From NCBI GenBank assembly GCA_922989275.2, contig OV277870.1:23518742-23582741 (forward strand): DNA of 64,000 bases. The letters are read 5' to 3'. This document shows positions 1-11,398 of this stretch, piece after piece. Positions within the stretch are counted from its first letter, which is position 1. Each line of letters begins with the position of its first letter. Position numbers and translations under genes: made by a program. The DNA comes from Gari tellinella (taxonomy: Eukaryota > Mollusca > Bivalvia > Cardiida > Psammobiidae). Under the pieces are notes generated by a model. That model saw nothing but the letters and a program-made list of their open reading frames with translations. It searched no databases and was not told the origin of the DNA.

Positions 1-113
1 TGAACCAAAGAGATGTCACAAGTCAGGATTAGATAGAGAAATAAGAAGTTAGATGTATTTTAAGTTTTGACTTATGACTATTTTTGTCGAACGACGTTTC
101 GTAAAACGGGCCC
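1..113. repeat. G-family palindromic MITE, right half (cut by window start)
   Basis: The window opens inside the right arm of a palindromic element. It matches the right half of the full G copy at 16313-16548, including the inner arm (AGAGATGTCACAAG) and the GGGCCC end. The left half lies outside the window. Confidence 0.7.
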
Positions 114-224
114 CTGATGTATTTTTATGATGATTATGATGATGACTTTGAATGATGATGATGATGAACAAGATGAGAACAAGTGATGAAAAAATGATGA
201 AAACCACATCAGGAAGGGTGATTA

Positions 225-414
225 CAGGGCTCCAGATAAGGCGACTATTTCAAAAACTAATTTTTTTTATTTCTGCATTAAACCCTAAGGTGTTACTACT
301 CATTAGAATCGTCTCAAAGAGAAAATTCTAATGAGTATAAACACCATAGGATTTAGTGCTGAAATAAGTGAGAAAATGTTTTGTTCAGTTAACTCCTTCA
401 TATCTTGAGCCCTG
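225..414. mobile_element. H-family palindromic MITE
   Basis: Starts CAGGGCTCCAGATAAG and ends CTTGAGCCCTG. It has a central perfect hairpin around CATTAGAATCGTCTC. A perfect 7-bp target duplication GTGATTA sits at 218-224 and 415-421, which fixes both ends. Confidence 0.75.
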
Positions 415-710
415 GTGATTAGAATAGGAAACAATACAATGAGACATACAAGAAACTTAACCGTCTACATTACACTGCTCAAACTATCAAAGTCTAAATC
501 TAACAATCTATTTAATCTAACCCTTAATTCTTTCACCACTATGTTTAACAGTCTGTTGTTGACTTGTTATCAAATCTCCATGAGACTAACCCTTTCAACC
601 CTTAATATCTCTTGTGGGTATTTGTCATCCTTTTGGACTCTTCTAGAACAGGTATTTTGAACCAGTCTACTGTTGTATTTTTGGTATGACAACAAAAACC
701 AATGAAAACA

Positions 711-827
711 TCAAACAGTGCAGACCCTGATTAGAGGGCTCCTATAGGAGCCCTCTAATCAGGGTCTACACTGTTTGCACATGTAATATGTAATCCCTTC
801 AGAGGGCTGTAGGGTTGGAAAGGTTAA
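711..827. repeat. P3-family remnant: hairpin and right end
   Basis: A hairpin with AAACAGTG stem ends and an AGAGGGCTCC..GGAGCCCTCT centre is followed by the P3-like right end AGGGTTGGAAAGGTTAA. The left end is degraded. Confidence 0.6.
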
Positions 828-885
828 GAAGATGACGAAAACAGTTTTGAAAATACGAAATACTTGTGAAAGCATTTCATCTTTA

Positions 886-1136
886 CAGTGGAGAAGACGT
901 TATTCTTTGTAAATAAATGTGTTTATGCTGAAAGAATATATTTCAATTGCAATCAGTTTGGAGCCTGATCAGACACTGGGTATCCCGAGTCTTCCAGACC
1001 TCTGATCAGGCTCAAAACTGTTTGCCACTCAGATGAAAATAAATAGTCAGAATTGTCCGAAAAAAATCTGTATCTTAATGGATGCATTTGCGTTTCTTTT
1101 GTGTTCAAACGAAAAAGAATGGCGTCTTCTCCACTG
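886..1136. mobile_element. P4-family MITE (TA-type)
   Basis: Terminal inverted repeat CAGTGGAGAAGACG at the left and CGTCTTCTCCACTG at the right, each flanked by TA. The centre holds the AGTTTGGAGCCTGATCAGAC hairpin. This is consistent with a nonautonomous Tc1/mariner-type element. Confidence 0.7.
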
Positions 1137-1225
1137 TAGCATATTGTCATCATCACAAGCCGAGTAGATATGGCCAGACAGTACAGTCATATTACAGATA
1201 AACAAAAACACAGCTGACAGGTACT

Positions 1226-1464
1226 GGGACTCGTTTCATAAAACTTCGTACCACAAATGTTGTTGAAAGTCAGATTATAAAAGTCTCAATTATTATTTAT
1301 TTTTTCATCTAATCCTGTCTTGTGACATCTCTATGGAATCGTCTTTTCAAGACGATTCCAAAGAGATGTCACAAGACAGGATTAGATAGAGAAATCGGAA
1401 ATAAAATGATATTTTAAAGTTTTGAATTCCTACCATATTGCTGTACGTAGCTTTATGAAAGGGT
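1226..1464. mobile_element. G-family palindromic MITE, full copy
   Basis: Left end GGGACTCGTTTCATAAAAC and right end CTTTATGAAAGGGTC are inverted repeats. The centre is a long near-perfect palindrome built on TGTGACATCTCTATGGAATC. The paralogous copy is at 17867-18105. Confidence 0.7.
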
Positions 1465-2208
1465 CAACTGGATGCTCAACTTCCTCATTCTTGATACTTT
1501 AAGTTTACAAAAAAAAATTACATTTTAATTTCTAGCATAAATGAGAAATTTCATTTTAACTAAATTCTAAGTCAAAACAAGGGCCCTAACTTTGGAAAGC
1601 AAATCACAGGATTACCTGCGCTGCAATTATGAATACTCTTTTGATACTGAACAACTATTCCAAGTTCTAAGAATATCTTTGATACTAGTTGAGAAATTTA
1701 TTAAAATCTAATTCTAAGTCAAAACAAGGGCAATAACTCTAGAATTACAAATCACAGAGTTACCTGCCTTGTTGTAATGAGTTGCATTTTTTATACTGAA
1801 CAAGTTTTCAAAGTATCAAATGGAGACCTTTAATAGTTTTTGAGACGTGTTGTCTTACAATGATTCTAACCGAAAAACTTAACCGACGAAGATGCTGTAG
1901 ACAGAGTGACCACAATACATGTAGCTCTATTTTTTCTTCTTTGAAAATTCAAGTTAAAAATAATTAATTAATATTTTACTCAAATGAGATTTAATCACTC
2001 CAAGTGAAATGGAACATAAGCAAGATTAACATTGATTAGCATTCAAGTTGAAACAAAATGGTTCCACATTTCATTAACAAATACCGTTGTCTGCTGTGTT
2101 TTTTTCTCAAAGTTACTTATGGGACATTTTGACAGAATAAACATAAAGTAGAGTGACAACCACTTTGAACCCAAATCAGACACTGAGTTATGTCATGTAT
2201 GTTCTTGG

Positions 2209-2360
2209 TTAACCCATTACTCCATAAATATGCCTTTTTACGCCTTTAATTTATTCCTCCACTGAAGAAAATAGTTTCAATTTATTCAGTCAGAAATATG
2301 CAGCATAAGAAATATTTTCTATATTCAAACAGATGATAGCTTAAAGCGGACTGAAAGTAA
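2209..2360. repeat. P1-family element, left half only
   Basis: Begins TTAACCCATTACTCCATA and runs into the left hairpin arm (GCTTAAAGCGGACTGAAAG), where it stops. The right half is missing. Copy B keeps the whole element at 18856-19107. Confidence 0.7.
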
Positions 2361-2431
2361 CAATAGTGTCAAAATTGTGTCAGTGAAATAATATGCAGTT
2401 GCGTAAACCACGTATGAATTCAATACAAATA

Positions 2432-3030
2432 CAGCAAAACCTCTCTATTAAGACCTCTATAAATAGTTTTAATTATTAGGAGTTACGACAGGTGAAACAA
2501 GACTATGTTTGACTGTCATCGTGGCTCGCCTTAAACTATAACTGGTCTTTGTTTTCGGCGTTTAAGCGAAACAAACGACAGAAATTGATCGGCAAATTCC
2601 ACGAATAGCGCTAGCAATTTCTGGTAAATTTGCCGATCATTTCCCGTCAATTATTTCTCTTTATCGCCGGAAAAAAAATCAGTTCATTTCTTACATTTAC
2701 ATTATATTTGCTGTAATTTCTAATATTAACTGAGCACTTTATTAGTATGCATGTATGTTTAATCCATATTAGAGGTTGTTAACACGAATAATGTGTGCCC
2801 TAAAAGGAACAGACGAAACCGAATTACTGACATAACGCAACAAAATGATTCGCGGACAGCATATCCATAAGCCCCACCTCCTCTGTGAAAATATATCCAC
2901 AAGTCCCGCCCTCTCAAACGTTTGCGTTTATTGAAATTAAACATCATTTTTTCAATGGGAATGATTGGGGAGAATGTAAATATTATCGATTAGTCTTCAT
3001 TTTTGTGGTCGTAGAAGAGAGGTTTTACTG
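2432..3030. mobile_element. R-family element
   Basis: Left end CAGCAAAACCTCTCTATTA and right end AGAGAGGTTTTACTG are inverted repeats. An inner hairpin GATCGGCAAATT..AATTTGCCGATC lies at about 2588-2640. No protein remnant was recognised. Confidence 0.5.
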
Positions 3031-3073
3031 AAATTAACACATTCACTGCAATGATTGGCTTTATACGACTAAG

Positions 3074-3140
3074 TAAACAGTCTCGATCCGAATCGGACAC
3101 CGCGTCACGCGGCGTCTGATCTTAATCCAAACTGTTTGAT
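3074..3140. repeat. GACGCCG-type hairpin cassette
   Basis: Imperfect palindrome with AAACAGT..ACTGTTTG ends and an ACACCGCGTCACGCGGCGTC centre. It is the same cassette as in the C, P2 and P4 families. Confidence 0.6.
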
Positions 3141-3357
3141 CCCGTATCAATATTTATTTCTTCAATAAAAACTTCAAACATATAAATATGACATGATTTC
3201 AGACGACCCTTTTAGCAGAGAATATAATTTTGTCTGCGAAAGGATCTAATCAGATGATTAAATTGTTTGCAAAAATAGTGAAGTCGCTCTCAGCAGGCAA
3301 ATGGTTAACGTAGTGATATCTACCCTGGTTCATTGGGCAACCTGCCCAAGCGTTAAT

Positions 3358-3482
3358 AAAGCGTTTGGGTTGAGTCTGAGTTCGTCCTCAAGCATTTGAT
3401 TGGTCAGATTTGAGCCTAGGCTCAAATTTGACCAATCAGATGCTTGAGAGCAATTTCAGACTCAACTCAAACGCTTTATAAG
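3358..3482. repeat. CCAAT-bearing palindromic element
   Basis: Long inverted repeat with outer arms AAGCGTTTGGGTTGAGTCTG and CAGACTCAACTCAAACGCTT and inner arms GATTGGTCAGATTTGAGCC and its complement. Related copies are at 13345, 27150 and 52505. Confidence 0.6.
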
Positions 3483-3545
3483 CAAGGACCCCGATACTAA
3501 ACACCTGAATTAAACAACAAACACACTAAGTACATAAATACCTTT

Positions 3546-3551
3546 TTTATT
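3546..3551 (-). promoter_or_regulatory. Candidate polyadenylation signal of the repeat-protein gene
   Basis: AATAAA on the minus strand about 120 bases past the TAA stop at 3671-3673. Position and sequence fit, but there is no transcript evidence here. Confidence 0.45.
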
Positions 3552-3670
3552 AGTTTGTTTTAAAATTATTTGATGCATGTAATTTGAAGTTTTGAAAATA
3601 AACCAGACACATATAAATACGTGTAATTATAAATAGTCGTCTCTATATTTGGTTAACTAAAGTTTAGGTA

Positions 3671-6600
3671 ATGTTAACCTCTGGAATACACCCCAAGTAT
3701 TCCACACATGAATCCATCTTCAGATTCGTCTTCGTCTATTCTTCCATCATGACCTGTCTCCATTTGATCACTCCTGGCGTCGGCCATTTCATTATCATCT
3801 TCGTCTTCGTCTATTCTTCCACCATGACCTGTCTCCACTTGGTCACGTCTGGCGTCGGCCATTTCATTATCATCTTCGTCTTCGTCTATTCTTCCACCAT
3901 GACCTGTCTCCACTTGGTCACTTCTGGCGTCGGCCATTTCATTATCATCTTCGTCTTCGTCTATTCTTCCACCATGACCTGTCTCCACTTGGTCACTTCT
4001 GGCGTCGGCCATTTCATTATCATCTTCGTCTTCGTCTATTCTTCCACCATTACCTGTCTCCACTTGGTCACTTCTGGCGTCGGCCATTTCATTCTCATCT
4101 TCGTCTTCGTCTATTCTTCCACCATGACCTGTCTCCACTTGGTCACTCCTGGCGTCGGCCATTTCATTATCTTCTTCGTCTTCGTCTATTCTTCCACCAT
4201 GACCTGTCTCCATTTGGTCACTTCTGGCGTCGGCCATTTCATTATCATCTTCATCTTCATCTATTTTTCTACCATGACCTGCCTCCATTTGGTCACTTCT
4301 GGCGTCGGCCATTTCATTATCATCTCCATCTCCGTCTTCGTCTATTCTTCCACCATGACCTGTCTCCACTTGGTCTCTTCTGGCGTCGGCCATTTCATTA
4401 TCATCTCCATCTCCGTCTTCGTCTATTCTTCCACCATGACCTGTCTCCATTTGGTCACTTCTGGCGTCGGCCATTTCATTATCATCTTCATCTTCATCTA
4501 TTTTTCTACCATGACCTGCCTCCATTTGGTCTCTTCTGGCGTCGGCCATTTCATTATCATCTTCATCTTCGTCTTCGTCTATTCTTCCACCATGACCTGT
4601 CTCCACTTGGTCACTTCTGGCGTCGGCCATTTCATTATCATCTTCATCTTCGTCTATTCTTCCACCATGACCTGTCTCCACTTGGTCACTTCTGGCGTCG
4701 GCCATTTCATTATCTTCTTCGTCTTCGTCTATTCTTCCACCATGACCTGTCTCCACTTGGTCACTCCTGGCGTCGGCCATTTCATTATCATCTTCGTCTT
4801 CGTCTATTCTTCCACCATGACCTGTCTCCACTTGGTCACTCCTGGCGTCGGCCATTTCATTATCATCTTCGTCTTCGTCTATTCTTCCACCATGACCTGT
4901 CTCCACTTGGTCACTTCTGGCGTCGGCCATTTCATTATCTTCTTCGTCTTCGTCTATTCTTCCACCATGACCTGTCTCCATTTGGTCACTTCTGGCGTCG
5001 GCCATTTCATTATCATCTTCGTCTTCGTCTATTCTTCCACCATTACCTGTCTCCACTTGGTCACTTCTGGCGTCGGCCATTTCATTATCATCTTCGTCTT
5101 CGTCTTCGTCTATTCTTCCACCATGACCTGTCTCCACTTGGTCACTCCTGGCGTCGGCCATTTCATTATCTTCTTCGTCTTCGTCTATTCTTCCACCATG
5201 ACCTGTCTCCATTTGGTCACTCCTGGCGTCGGCCATTTCATTATCAATTTCATCTTCATCTATTTTTCTACCATGACCTGCCTCCATTTGGTCACTTCTG
5301 GCGTCGGCCATTTCATTATCATCTCCATCTCTGTCTTCGTCTATTCTTCCACCATGACCTGTCTCCACTTGGTCTCTTCTGGCGTCGGCCATTTCATTAT
5401 CTTCTTCGCCTTCGTCTATTCTTCCACCATGACCTGTCTCCATTTGGTCACTTCTTGCGTCGGCCATTTCATTATCATCTTCATCTTCATCTATTCTTCT
5501 ACAATGACCTGCCTCCATTTGGTCACTTCTGGCGTCGGCCATTTCATTATCATCTTCATCTCCGTCTTCGTCTATTCTTCCACCATGACCTGTCTCCATT
5601 TGGTCACTCCTGACGTCGGCCATCTCATTATCTTCTTCATTGACAGTGTCGTCTCCCGTATCACTTATTACGTCAGAGAAACTTGCCACGTCGTTATCAG
5701 TTGCGTTACTGCCATCGTCATTTGTGTTATTACACCATACAGAACCGTCTTCGATGTCTTCGGCCACTGTCCCCATTTCGCTGTCAGTAGCTATCAGCGA
5801 AACGTCTTCTATCACATCAGTGTCGGTAGACCCAGTATAGGAGCATTGCTCTTTTGTAGCTGTAGCTATTTTGTGTATCTCCTTTTTTTCGCTGTCAGTG
5901 GCTGTCAGTGATCCGTTTACGTAAGTAAATGGGCTATACTCTGTTGTTCTTGCTGTATTCTCTGTTTGCTGGCCAATGTTCTCAGCGTTAGTAGTTTCAG
6001 TACAGGGACACTGCCCTGTTGTAGCTGTAGCTATTTTGCGCTTCTGCTTGTTTTCGGCAAACGTTGCACTATCTTTAGGGCACGGTGTATCTTTGACTTT
6101 GCTGCCAATCACTGCAGCACTCAGTTCTGCACAAGTATTATCATTATATTTTGGGTCAGCACAGTCAATCGAGGGAACAGTATCATCAGTGTCTCCTCTG
6201 CCAATCACTGTAGTAGTCAGTTCTGTAGAAGCAATATCATTGTATATTGGGTCAGCACAGTCAACCGAGGCAACAGTATCATCAGTGTCTCCTCTGCCAA
6301 TCACTGTAGCAGTCAGTTCTGTACAAGCATTATCATTATATTTTGGGTCAGCACAGTCAATCGAGGGAACAGTATCATCAGTGTCTCCTCTGCCAATCAC
6401 TGTAGCAGTCAGTTCTGTACAAGCATTATCATTATATTTTGGGTCAGCACAGTCAATCGAGGGAACAGTATCATCAGTGTCTCCTCTGCCAATCACTGTA
6501 GCAGTCAGTTCTGTTGAAGCAATATCATTGTATATTGGGTCAGCACAGTCAACCGAGGCAACAGTATCATCAGTGTCTCCTCTGCCAATCACTGTAGCAG

Positions 6601-8001
6601 TCAGTTCTGTAGAAGCAATATCATTGTATTTTGGGTCAGCACAGTCAACCGAGGCAACAGTATCATCAGTGTCTCCTCTGCCAATCGCTGTAGCAGTCAG
6701 TTCTGTACAAGCATTATCATTATATTTTGGGTCAGCACAGTCAACCGAGGGAACAGTATCATCAGTGTCTCCTCTGCCAATCACTGTAGCAGTCAGTTCT
6801 GTAGAAGCAATATCATTGTATATTGGGTCAGCACAGTCAACCGAGGCAACAGTACCATCAGTGTCTCCTCTGCCAATCACTGTAGCAGTCAGTTCTGTAG
6901 AAGCAATATCATTGTATTTTGGGTCAGCACAGTCAACCGAGGCAACAGTATCATCAGTGTCTCCTCTGCCAATCGCTGTAGCAGTCAGTTCTGTACAAGC
7001 ATTATCATTATATTTTGGGTCAGCACAGTCAACCAAGGGAACAGTATCATCAGTGTCTCCTCTGCCAATCACTGTAGCAGTCAGTTCTGTAGAAGCAATA
7101 TCATTGTATTTTGGGTCAGCACAGTCAACCGAGGCAACAGTATCATCAGTGTCTCCTCTGCCAATCGCTGTAGCAGTCAGTTCTGTACAAGCATTATCAT
7201 TATATTTTGGGTCAGCACAGTCAACCAAGGGAACAGTATCATCAGTGTCTCCTCTGCCAATCACTGTAGCAGTCAGTTCTGTAGAAGCAATATCATTGTA
7301 TATTGGGTCAGCACAGTCAATCGAAGGAACAGTATCACCAGTGTCTCCTCTGCCAATCACTTTAGCAGTCAGTTCTGTAGAAGCAATATCATTGTATTTT
7401 GGGTCAGCACAGTCAATCGAGGGAACATTATCATCAGTGTCTACTCTGCCAATCACTGGTACATCTGTGTCGGCAGTGACAATTTCTAAGAGTCCTTTAA
7501 GTATACGAAATAGCATACCCTCAATTTCACACAGATCCATTTCATCACAGATCACAGTTCCTCTGTAATCACGGATAAGATATCTCCATTTTCTCATTTC
7601 TCTATTAGCCAATATGAATCTGACCAGCTTGTCGATATTGTCAATGATAAGGCTGGGTGAAGCTACAAAATGAGCGACTATGGACTGCTGCCATGTCGGT
7701 TCTGCTTTATTTGTTGTATCTGACTGAGGATTTTTATCAGAATCAACTTCTTCGTCCTCATATTCTAGCCACATCACGCCACATTCAAGTATTTTTTTCT
7801 TCGGAATGTCACCACCCTGTATGCAATGAGCTTGGATCGTCTGTCCGTACTTTGGGAATATCACTTTATTCTTTCTCTCCGGCACCTGCAGTTGGCCGGT
7901 TTCTGAAGGTACTGGAGGCTTCTCCTGATCCGGTTTGCTCAGCCCTGTAAATACAAATGGAGTATGACAGTTCACATCTACTTCTACTTTAGAACTCCCT
8001 A
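3671..8001 (-). CDS. Acidic two-block tandem-repeat protein, giant exon 2
   Basis: A single open frame of 1,442 codons plus stop. In order it encodes: a unique region of about 190 residues (with the motif KWRYLIRDYRGTVICDEMD); about 14 copies of a 32-residue repeat typified by VIGRGDTDDTV and VDCADPKYNDIASTELTA (roughly 6110-7460), one Cys per unit; a Ser/Thr/Asp-rich linker; then about 25 copies of a 24-27-residue acidic repeat typified by DNEMADARSDQMETGHGG and RIDEDED (roughly 3700-5640); and a short tail ending CGILGVYSRG. The frame stays open 5' of 8001 to about 8045 with no ATG (the first possible start there is TTG at 8008), so I take it as a spliced exon. The acceptor GACAG|TA at 8002-8003 keeps frame with the exon at 11278-11329. 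No signal peptide or membrane segment is seen, and I do not recognise the family. Long open frames on the opposite strand arise because the repeat units are multiples of three. Confidence 0.75.
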
Positions 8002-8420
8002 CTGTCAATTTCTGACAATGACAGGGAGGTCGGGGACAGTGTTAAATATAGTTATAACATGATGATAGACATTGCAAAGCTAAACGATTAGTACTAAACA
8101 GAGGTTAAATATGTTTCAAAACAAATTATGCAATTATAGGTTGTGAGATCTGAGGCTGGCAGTGGAGATTGAGAGATAGTAACTGATCTCATCTCTTACT
8201 AATTTTTTTAAATATGTTAAAGCCGCATTGTGTTTTTGGGAAACCTGCATAAAACTGTTGTTTGGGATCCCATTAGAACTACATGTACATGGGACGTGAT
8301 TCTTTCAGAAAAAGCGGCTTTATTTAAGAGGTTCTTTTTTTATTTTTGTTTTTAATTTATGGATATAACTTCCATTAAAGAACTAACTTGTGAGCGGAAA
8401 GAAGGACAACGCTGTAAATA

Positions 8421-8598
8421 CAGGGCTCCAGATAAGGGGAGTATTTCGAAAACTAAACTCTTTATTTCTGCTTTTAAACCCAATGGTGTCATACTCATTA
8501 GAATTGTCTCGAAGAGACGGTTTAATCAGTAGTAACACCATATCATTCGGTGCTGAAATGAGTGAGAAAATGTTGGATTAGTTCAGATAGCTGGAGCA
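8421..8598. repeat. H-family MITE
   Basis: Left end CAGGGCTCCAGATAAGG is intact. The right end (GCTGGAGCATTG) is degraded. The central CATTAGAATTGTCTC hairpin is partly mutated. It lies in the proposed intron 1 of the repeat-protein gene. Confidence 0.6.
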
Positions 8599-8722
8599 TT
8601 GAAAATAAAGCAGTTATCCCTTATTCTGCTGCACAGACGTCTGCTTTGACATTGTCGTCTGTAAAATTTGTTCAGTTTAGATTTATGCATTATTTAAATT
8701 AAACAAACCTTAAGACGAGTGT

Positions 8723-8786
8723 CAAACGGTTTGGATCCAGATGAGACGCCGCGTTACGCGGCGTCTTTCTAGATTCAAACAGTTTG
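8723..8786. repeat. GACGCCG-type hairpin cassette
   Basis: Palindrome with AAACGGTTTGGATCCAGATG on the left and a GACGCCGCGTTACGCGGCGTC centre. The right arm is partly mutated. Confidence 0.65.
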
Positions 8787-8870
8787 TAAACTCAGTAAAG
8801 TTACGACCAGGTTAAACTATGAGATCCAGTCAAAACGTGTAAATAATATTCACTGGGGGTTGAGCGATTA

Positions 8871-10345
8871 AAAAAAATACGGATACTCTTGAGCTTGCTG
8901 AAAATGACTGTTTCAGCCTTTTCCGCTCTCTAACTCAAGCACTTTTTTTTTGGATCTTCACCAAACTTGCTACAAATGTTTATTAGTATAGAATCCAGGT
9001 CAGGTTCAATAATTAGCAAAATCGCACGAGGCATGTCTGAGTTATTGCCCTTGAATAATTAAAAAATGACTCTTTCAGCATTTTCTGCTCTCTAACACAA
9101 ACACTTGTTATTGGATCTTCACCAAACTTGCTGACAATGTGTATTGGTATGAAATCTAGGTCAAGAAAAAAATCGAATACAGTTGAATGAAAATCCTTCA
9201 AGAGGTAAAGGAGAAATGGAGTGGTCATTAATTACTTAACTTATTACCAACACGGCTAAGATGAAGCACATGCAACCATTGACCAACTATTTGGCTAAAA
9301 TAGAATAAAACTGGTCCTTTTACAGAGTGGATAGGGCAAAAATAAGGATAAAATAGCAAAAATTAAAAAAATCAAGAACCATAACTCCAACATGCCTTCG
9401 GCGATTTGGGTACTTATAGAACTGGACCAAGATTTTATACAAATATTATTTTCAGTAAATTTGGTGAAGATCAAATTAAAACTGTTTGAGTCAGAAAGCT
9501 GACATGGCTTAAGTAGTCAATTTTAGTCATTCAAGGGCACTAACTCCAACATGCCTTGTGCGATTTTGGTAGTTAAGATGATTGACCTAGATTTTATATT
9601 AATAAACATTTTCAACAAGTTTGGTGAATATCTGATAAAAACTGTATGTGTTAGAAAGCAAAGAATGCTGAAACATTCATTTTTAATACTTAAAGGGCAA
9701 AAACTCAGACATGCCACATGCGATTTTTGTAACAATCAAACTAGACCTAAATTTTATATAATTAAACATTTTCAGCAAGTTTAGTGAATATCCGATAAAA
9801 ACTGTATGTGTTAGAGTGCAAAAATGACTGAAACAGTCATTTTTTTATTAATAAAAAGGCAATTTCTCAGATATACGTTATGCAATTTTAGTAGTAATCA
9901 AACTGAACCTTGATTTTATATCAATAAACATTTTCAGCAAGTTTGGTGAAGATCCAATAAAACGTATTTGTGTTAGAGAGCAAACCTTGCTGAAAACAGT
10001 CATTTTTTAATACATAAAGGGCAAAATCTCAGATATGCCACATGCGATTTTAGTAATAATCAAACTCTACCTAAATTTTATATGAATAAATATTTTCAGC
10101 ATGTTTGGTGAACATCCGATAAAAACTGTTTGTTTTAGAGTGCAAAAATGACTGAAACAGTCATTTTTTATTAATCAACAGGCAATAACTCAAAAATACC
10201 TTATGCGATTTTAGTAGTAATCAAACTAAACCTTGATTTTATATCAATGAACATTTTCAGCAAGTTTGTGGCAGATCGGATAAAAAATATTCGAGTTAGA
10301 GAGCGGACAAAAAAGTGTGATAGTCTAACTGACTGATGGATGGAC
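8871..10345. repeat. Array of about 180-bp diverged repeats, first part inverted
   Basis: The unit includes TTCAGCAAGTTTGGTGAAGA, GTTAGAGAGCAAA and TGACTGAAACAGTCATTTTT. From about 9380 the units run in one orientation, about five to six copies. At 8871-9235 about two units run in the opposite orientation, so the block can fold on itself. It ends in a GATGGATGGACGGGCGAATG stretch resembling HLN 3' regions. It lies in intron 1 of the repeat-protein gene. Confidence 0.6.
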
Positions 10346-10634
10346 GGGCGAATGTAATTACGGTTGCACACGGTGAAGTTGAATCCGACTGTATCACGTG
10401 ATACTAAGCCGTGTGGTAAGGTTTATGTCAGATGTTCTATTTTCGGTTTGTTATGATTTTAAATCGCCCTTTTTGGTGATTTAGGTCCGTCTTCATCATT
10501 TCATAGATCAGTTTGGCCCATTAGAATGTTCAAACATTATTATTAACCGTTATTGTATTTCAGACATTAAGAAAAGGTCTGAAAACACAATGGGACTTTA
10601 ACCATTTCATTACCATGCCATCTGCTTTAGAATA

Positions 10635-10991
10635 CATTGCTCCCTCTCTACAACGGCCCTCCCAACAAGGACTCCCTCCTTACAACGACCCTTGCCGCAG
10701 TTCCCTGACCCTGACCAGTACATTTATGTCTAACGATTCTACTGATTTAATATCGTCTGCTTAAAGTTGTCGTCTTCTACTTTACTCAAAGTTACAAAAT
10801 TGACATTTTGACAGAAAATAATTAATGACTAGTGACAAACAGCTTGAATCCAGATCGCGTTTCGCGGCGTCTGATCTGGATTCAAGCTGTGTTCAAATGT
10901 AAACTAATTTCTCTCCCTATAACGGCTCCCTCCAAACAACGGATACAAGTTTTGTATCCCAATTGAGTGTCGTTGAAAAGAGGGATCACTG
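10635..10991. mobile_element. C-family MITE (TA-type)
   Basis: TA-flanked; left end CATTGCTCCCTCTCTACAAC, right end GAGGGATCACTG. Inside are one copy of the ACTCCCTCCTTACAACGACC unit and a GCTTGAATCCAGATC hairpin with a shortened loop. Confidence 0.65.
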
Positions 10992-11060
10992 TATTATCGT
11001 TTGCTTTTATTTGTGAAAGTCAATTGTATATAATATACCTGAAAACATATTGAAATGAGT

Positions 11061-11132
11061 GTCAAGTAGTTTGGATTCTGATTAGACGCGGTGTTACGCG
11101 GCATCTTATAAGGATCCAAACTATTTGCAAAA
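11061..11132. repeat. GACGCCG-type hairpin cassette, diverged
   Basis: Palindrome with arms around AGTTTGGATTCTGATTAGAC and GGATCCAAACTATTTGC. Several arm mismatches suggest an old copy. Confidence 0.5.
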
Positions 11133-11277
11133 AATCTTATAGGATGTAGAGAAATAACCTGATCACGACCCAAACTGTTTGCGAATAACCATTAATCTGG
11201 ACAATGTTATGTAATTATTTAGATTGATCAGTAATCTGCCTTTTGAAAGTTAAAGATATTTTAGTTAAAACATTTAC

Positions 11278-11329
11278 CTCGTAGCAATCTGTAAGTCCTG
11301 TCGTTAAACAGCTCTAGCTTCTCTGTCAT
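11278..11329 (-). CDS. Candidate first coding exon of the repeat-protein gene
   Basis: On the minus strand, AAAATGACAG opens a frame reading MTEKLELFNDRTYRLLR (17 codons plus one base) and ends at a good donor, CGAG|GTAAAT. The leftover G joins the acceptor at 8002-8003 to give a Val codon and the frame of the giant exon, so the two parts splice in phase across an intron of about 3.3 kb. A in position -3 fits a good start context. The pairing is inferred from phase, strand, order and the promoter-like sequence just upstream. An extra exon in between, or a chance ORF, cannot be excluded. Confidence 0.55.
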
Positions 11330-11398
11330 TTTTATTTATGCTGAACAAGACATATAGATAGTATCCTTCTTTCAAGATTCCAGGTTGTCAAGTTTGAA

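Larger units (their letters stand above)
1..2360. repeat. Duplicated block, copy A
   Basis: This stretch aligns almost base for base with 16439-19008 (copy B), in the same order and orientation. Shared parts are a G right arm, an H element, a P3-type hairpin, a P4 element, a full G element, a unique stretch around 1480-2150 and the left half of a P1 element. Copy A leaves the alignment inside the P1 hairpin arm at about 2360. The block itself holds an internal imperfect tandem repeat of roughly 165 bp at about 1560-1850. I see no gene in it. Confidence 0.85.

Noticed and set aside
415..660. 81-codon open frame, repeated at 16856-17101
   Set aside because: The identity follows from the duplicated block. 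No domain, no start context and no codon-level sign of selection.
3671..5911. 746-codon plus-strand frame
   Set aside because: Exact antisense of the acidic repeat array; explained by repeat units divisible by three.
5976..7568. 530-codon and 183-codon plus-strand frames
   Set aside because: Antisense of the 32-residue repeat block, same explanation.
8006..8008. TTG as the start codon of the repeat protein
   Set aside because: A non-ATG start is unlikely in an animal gene; an upstream in-phase ATG exon with promoter-like sequence fits better.
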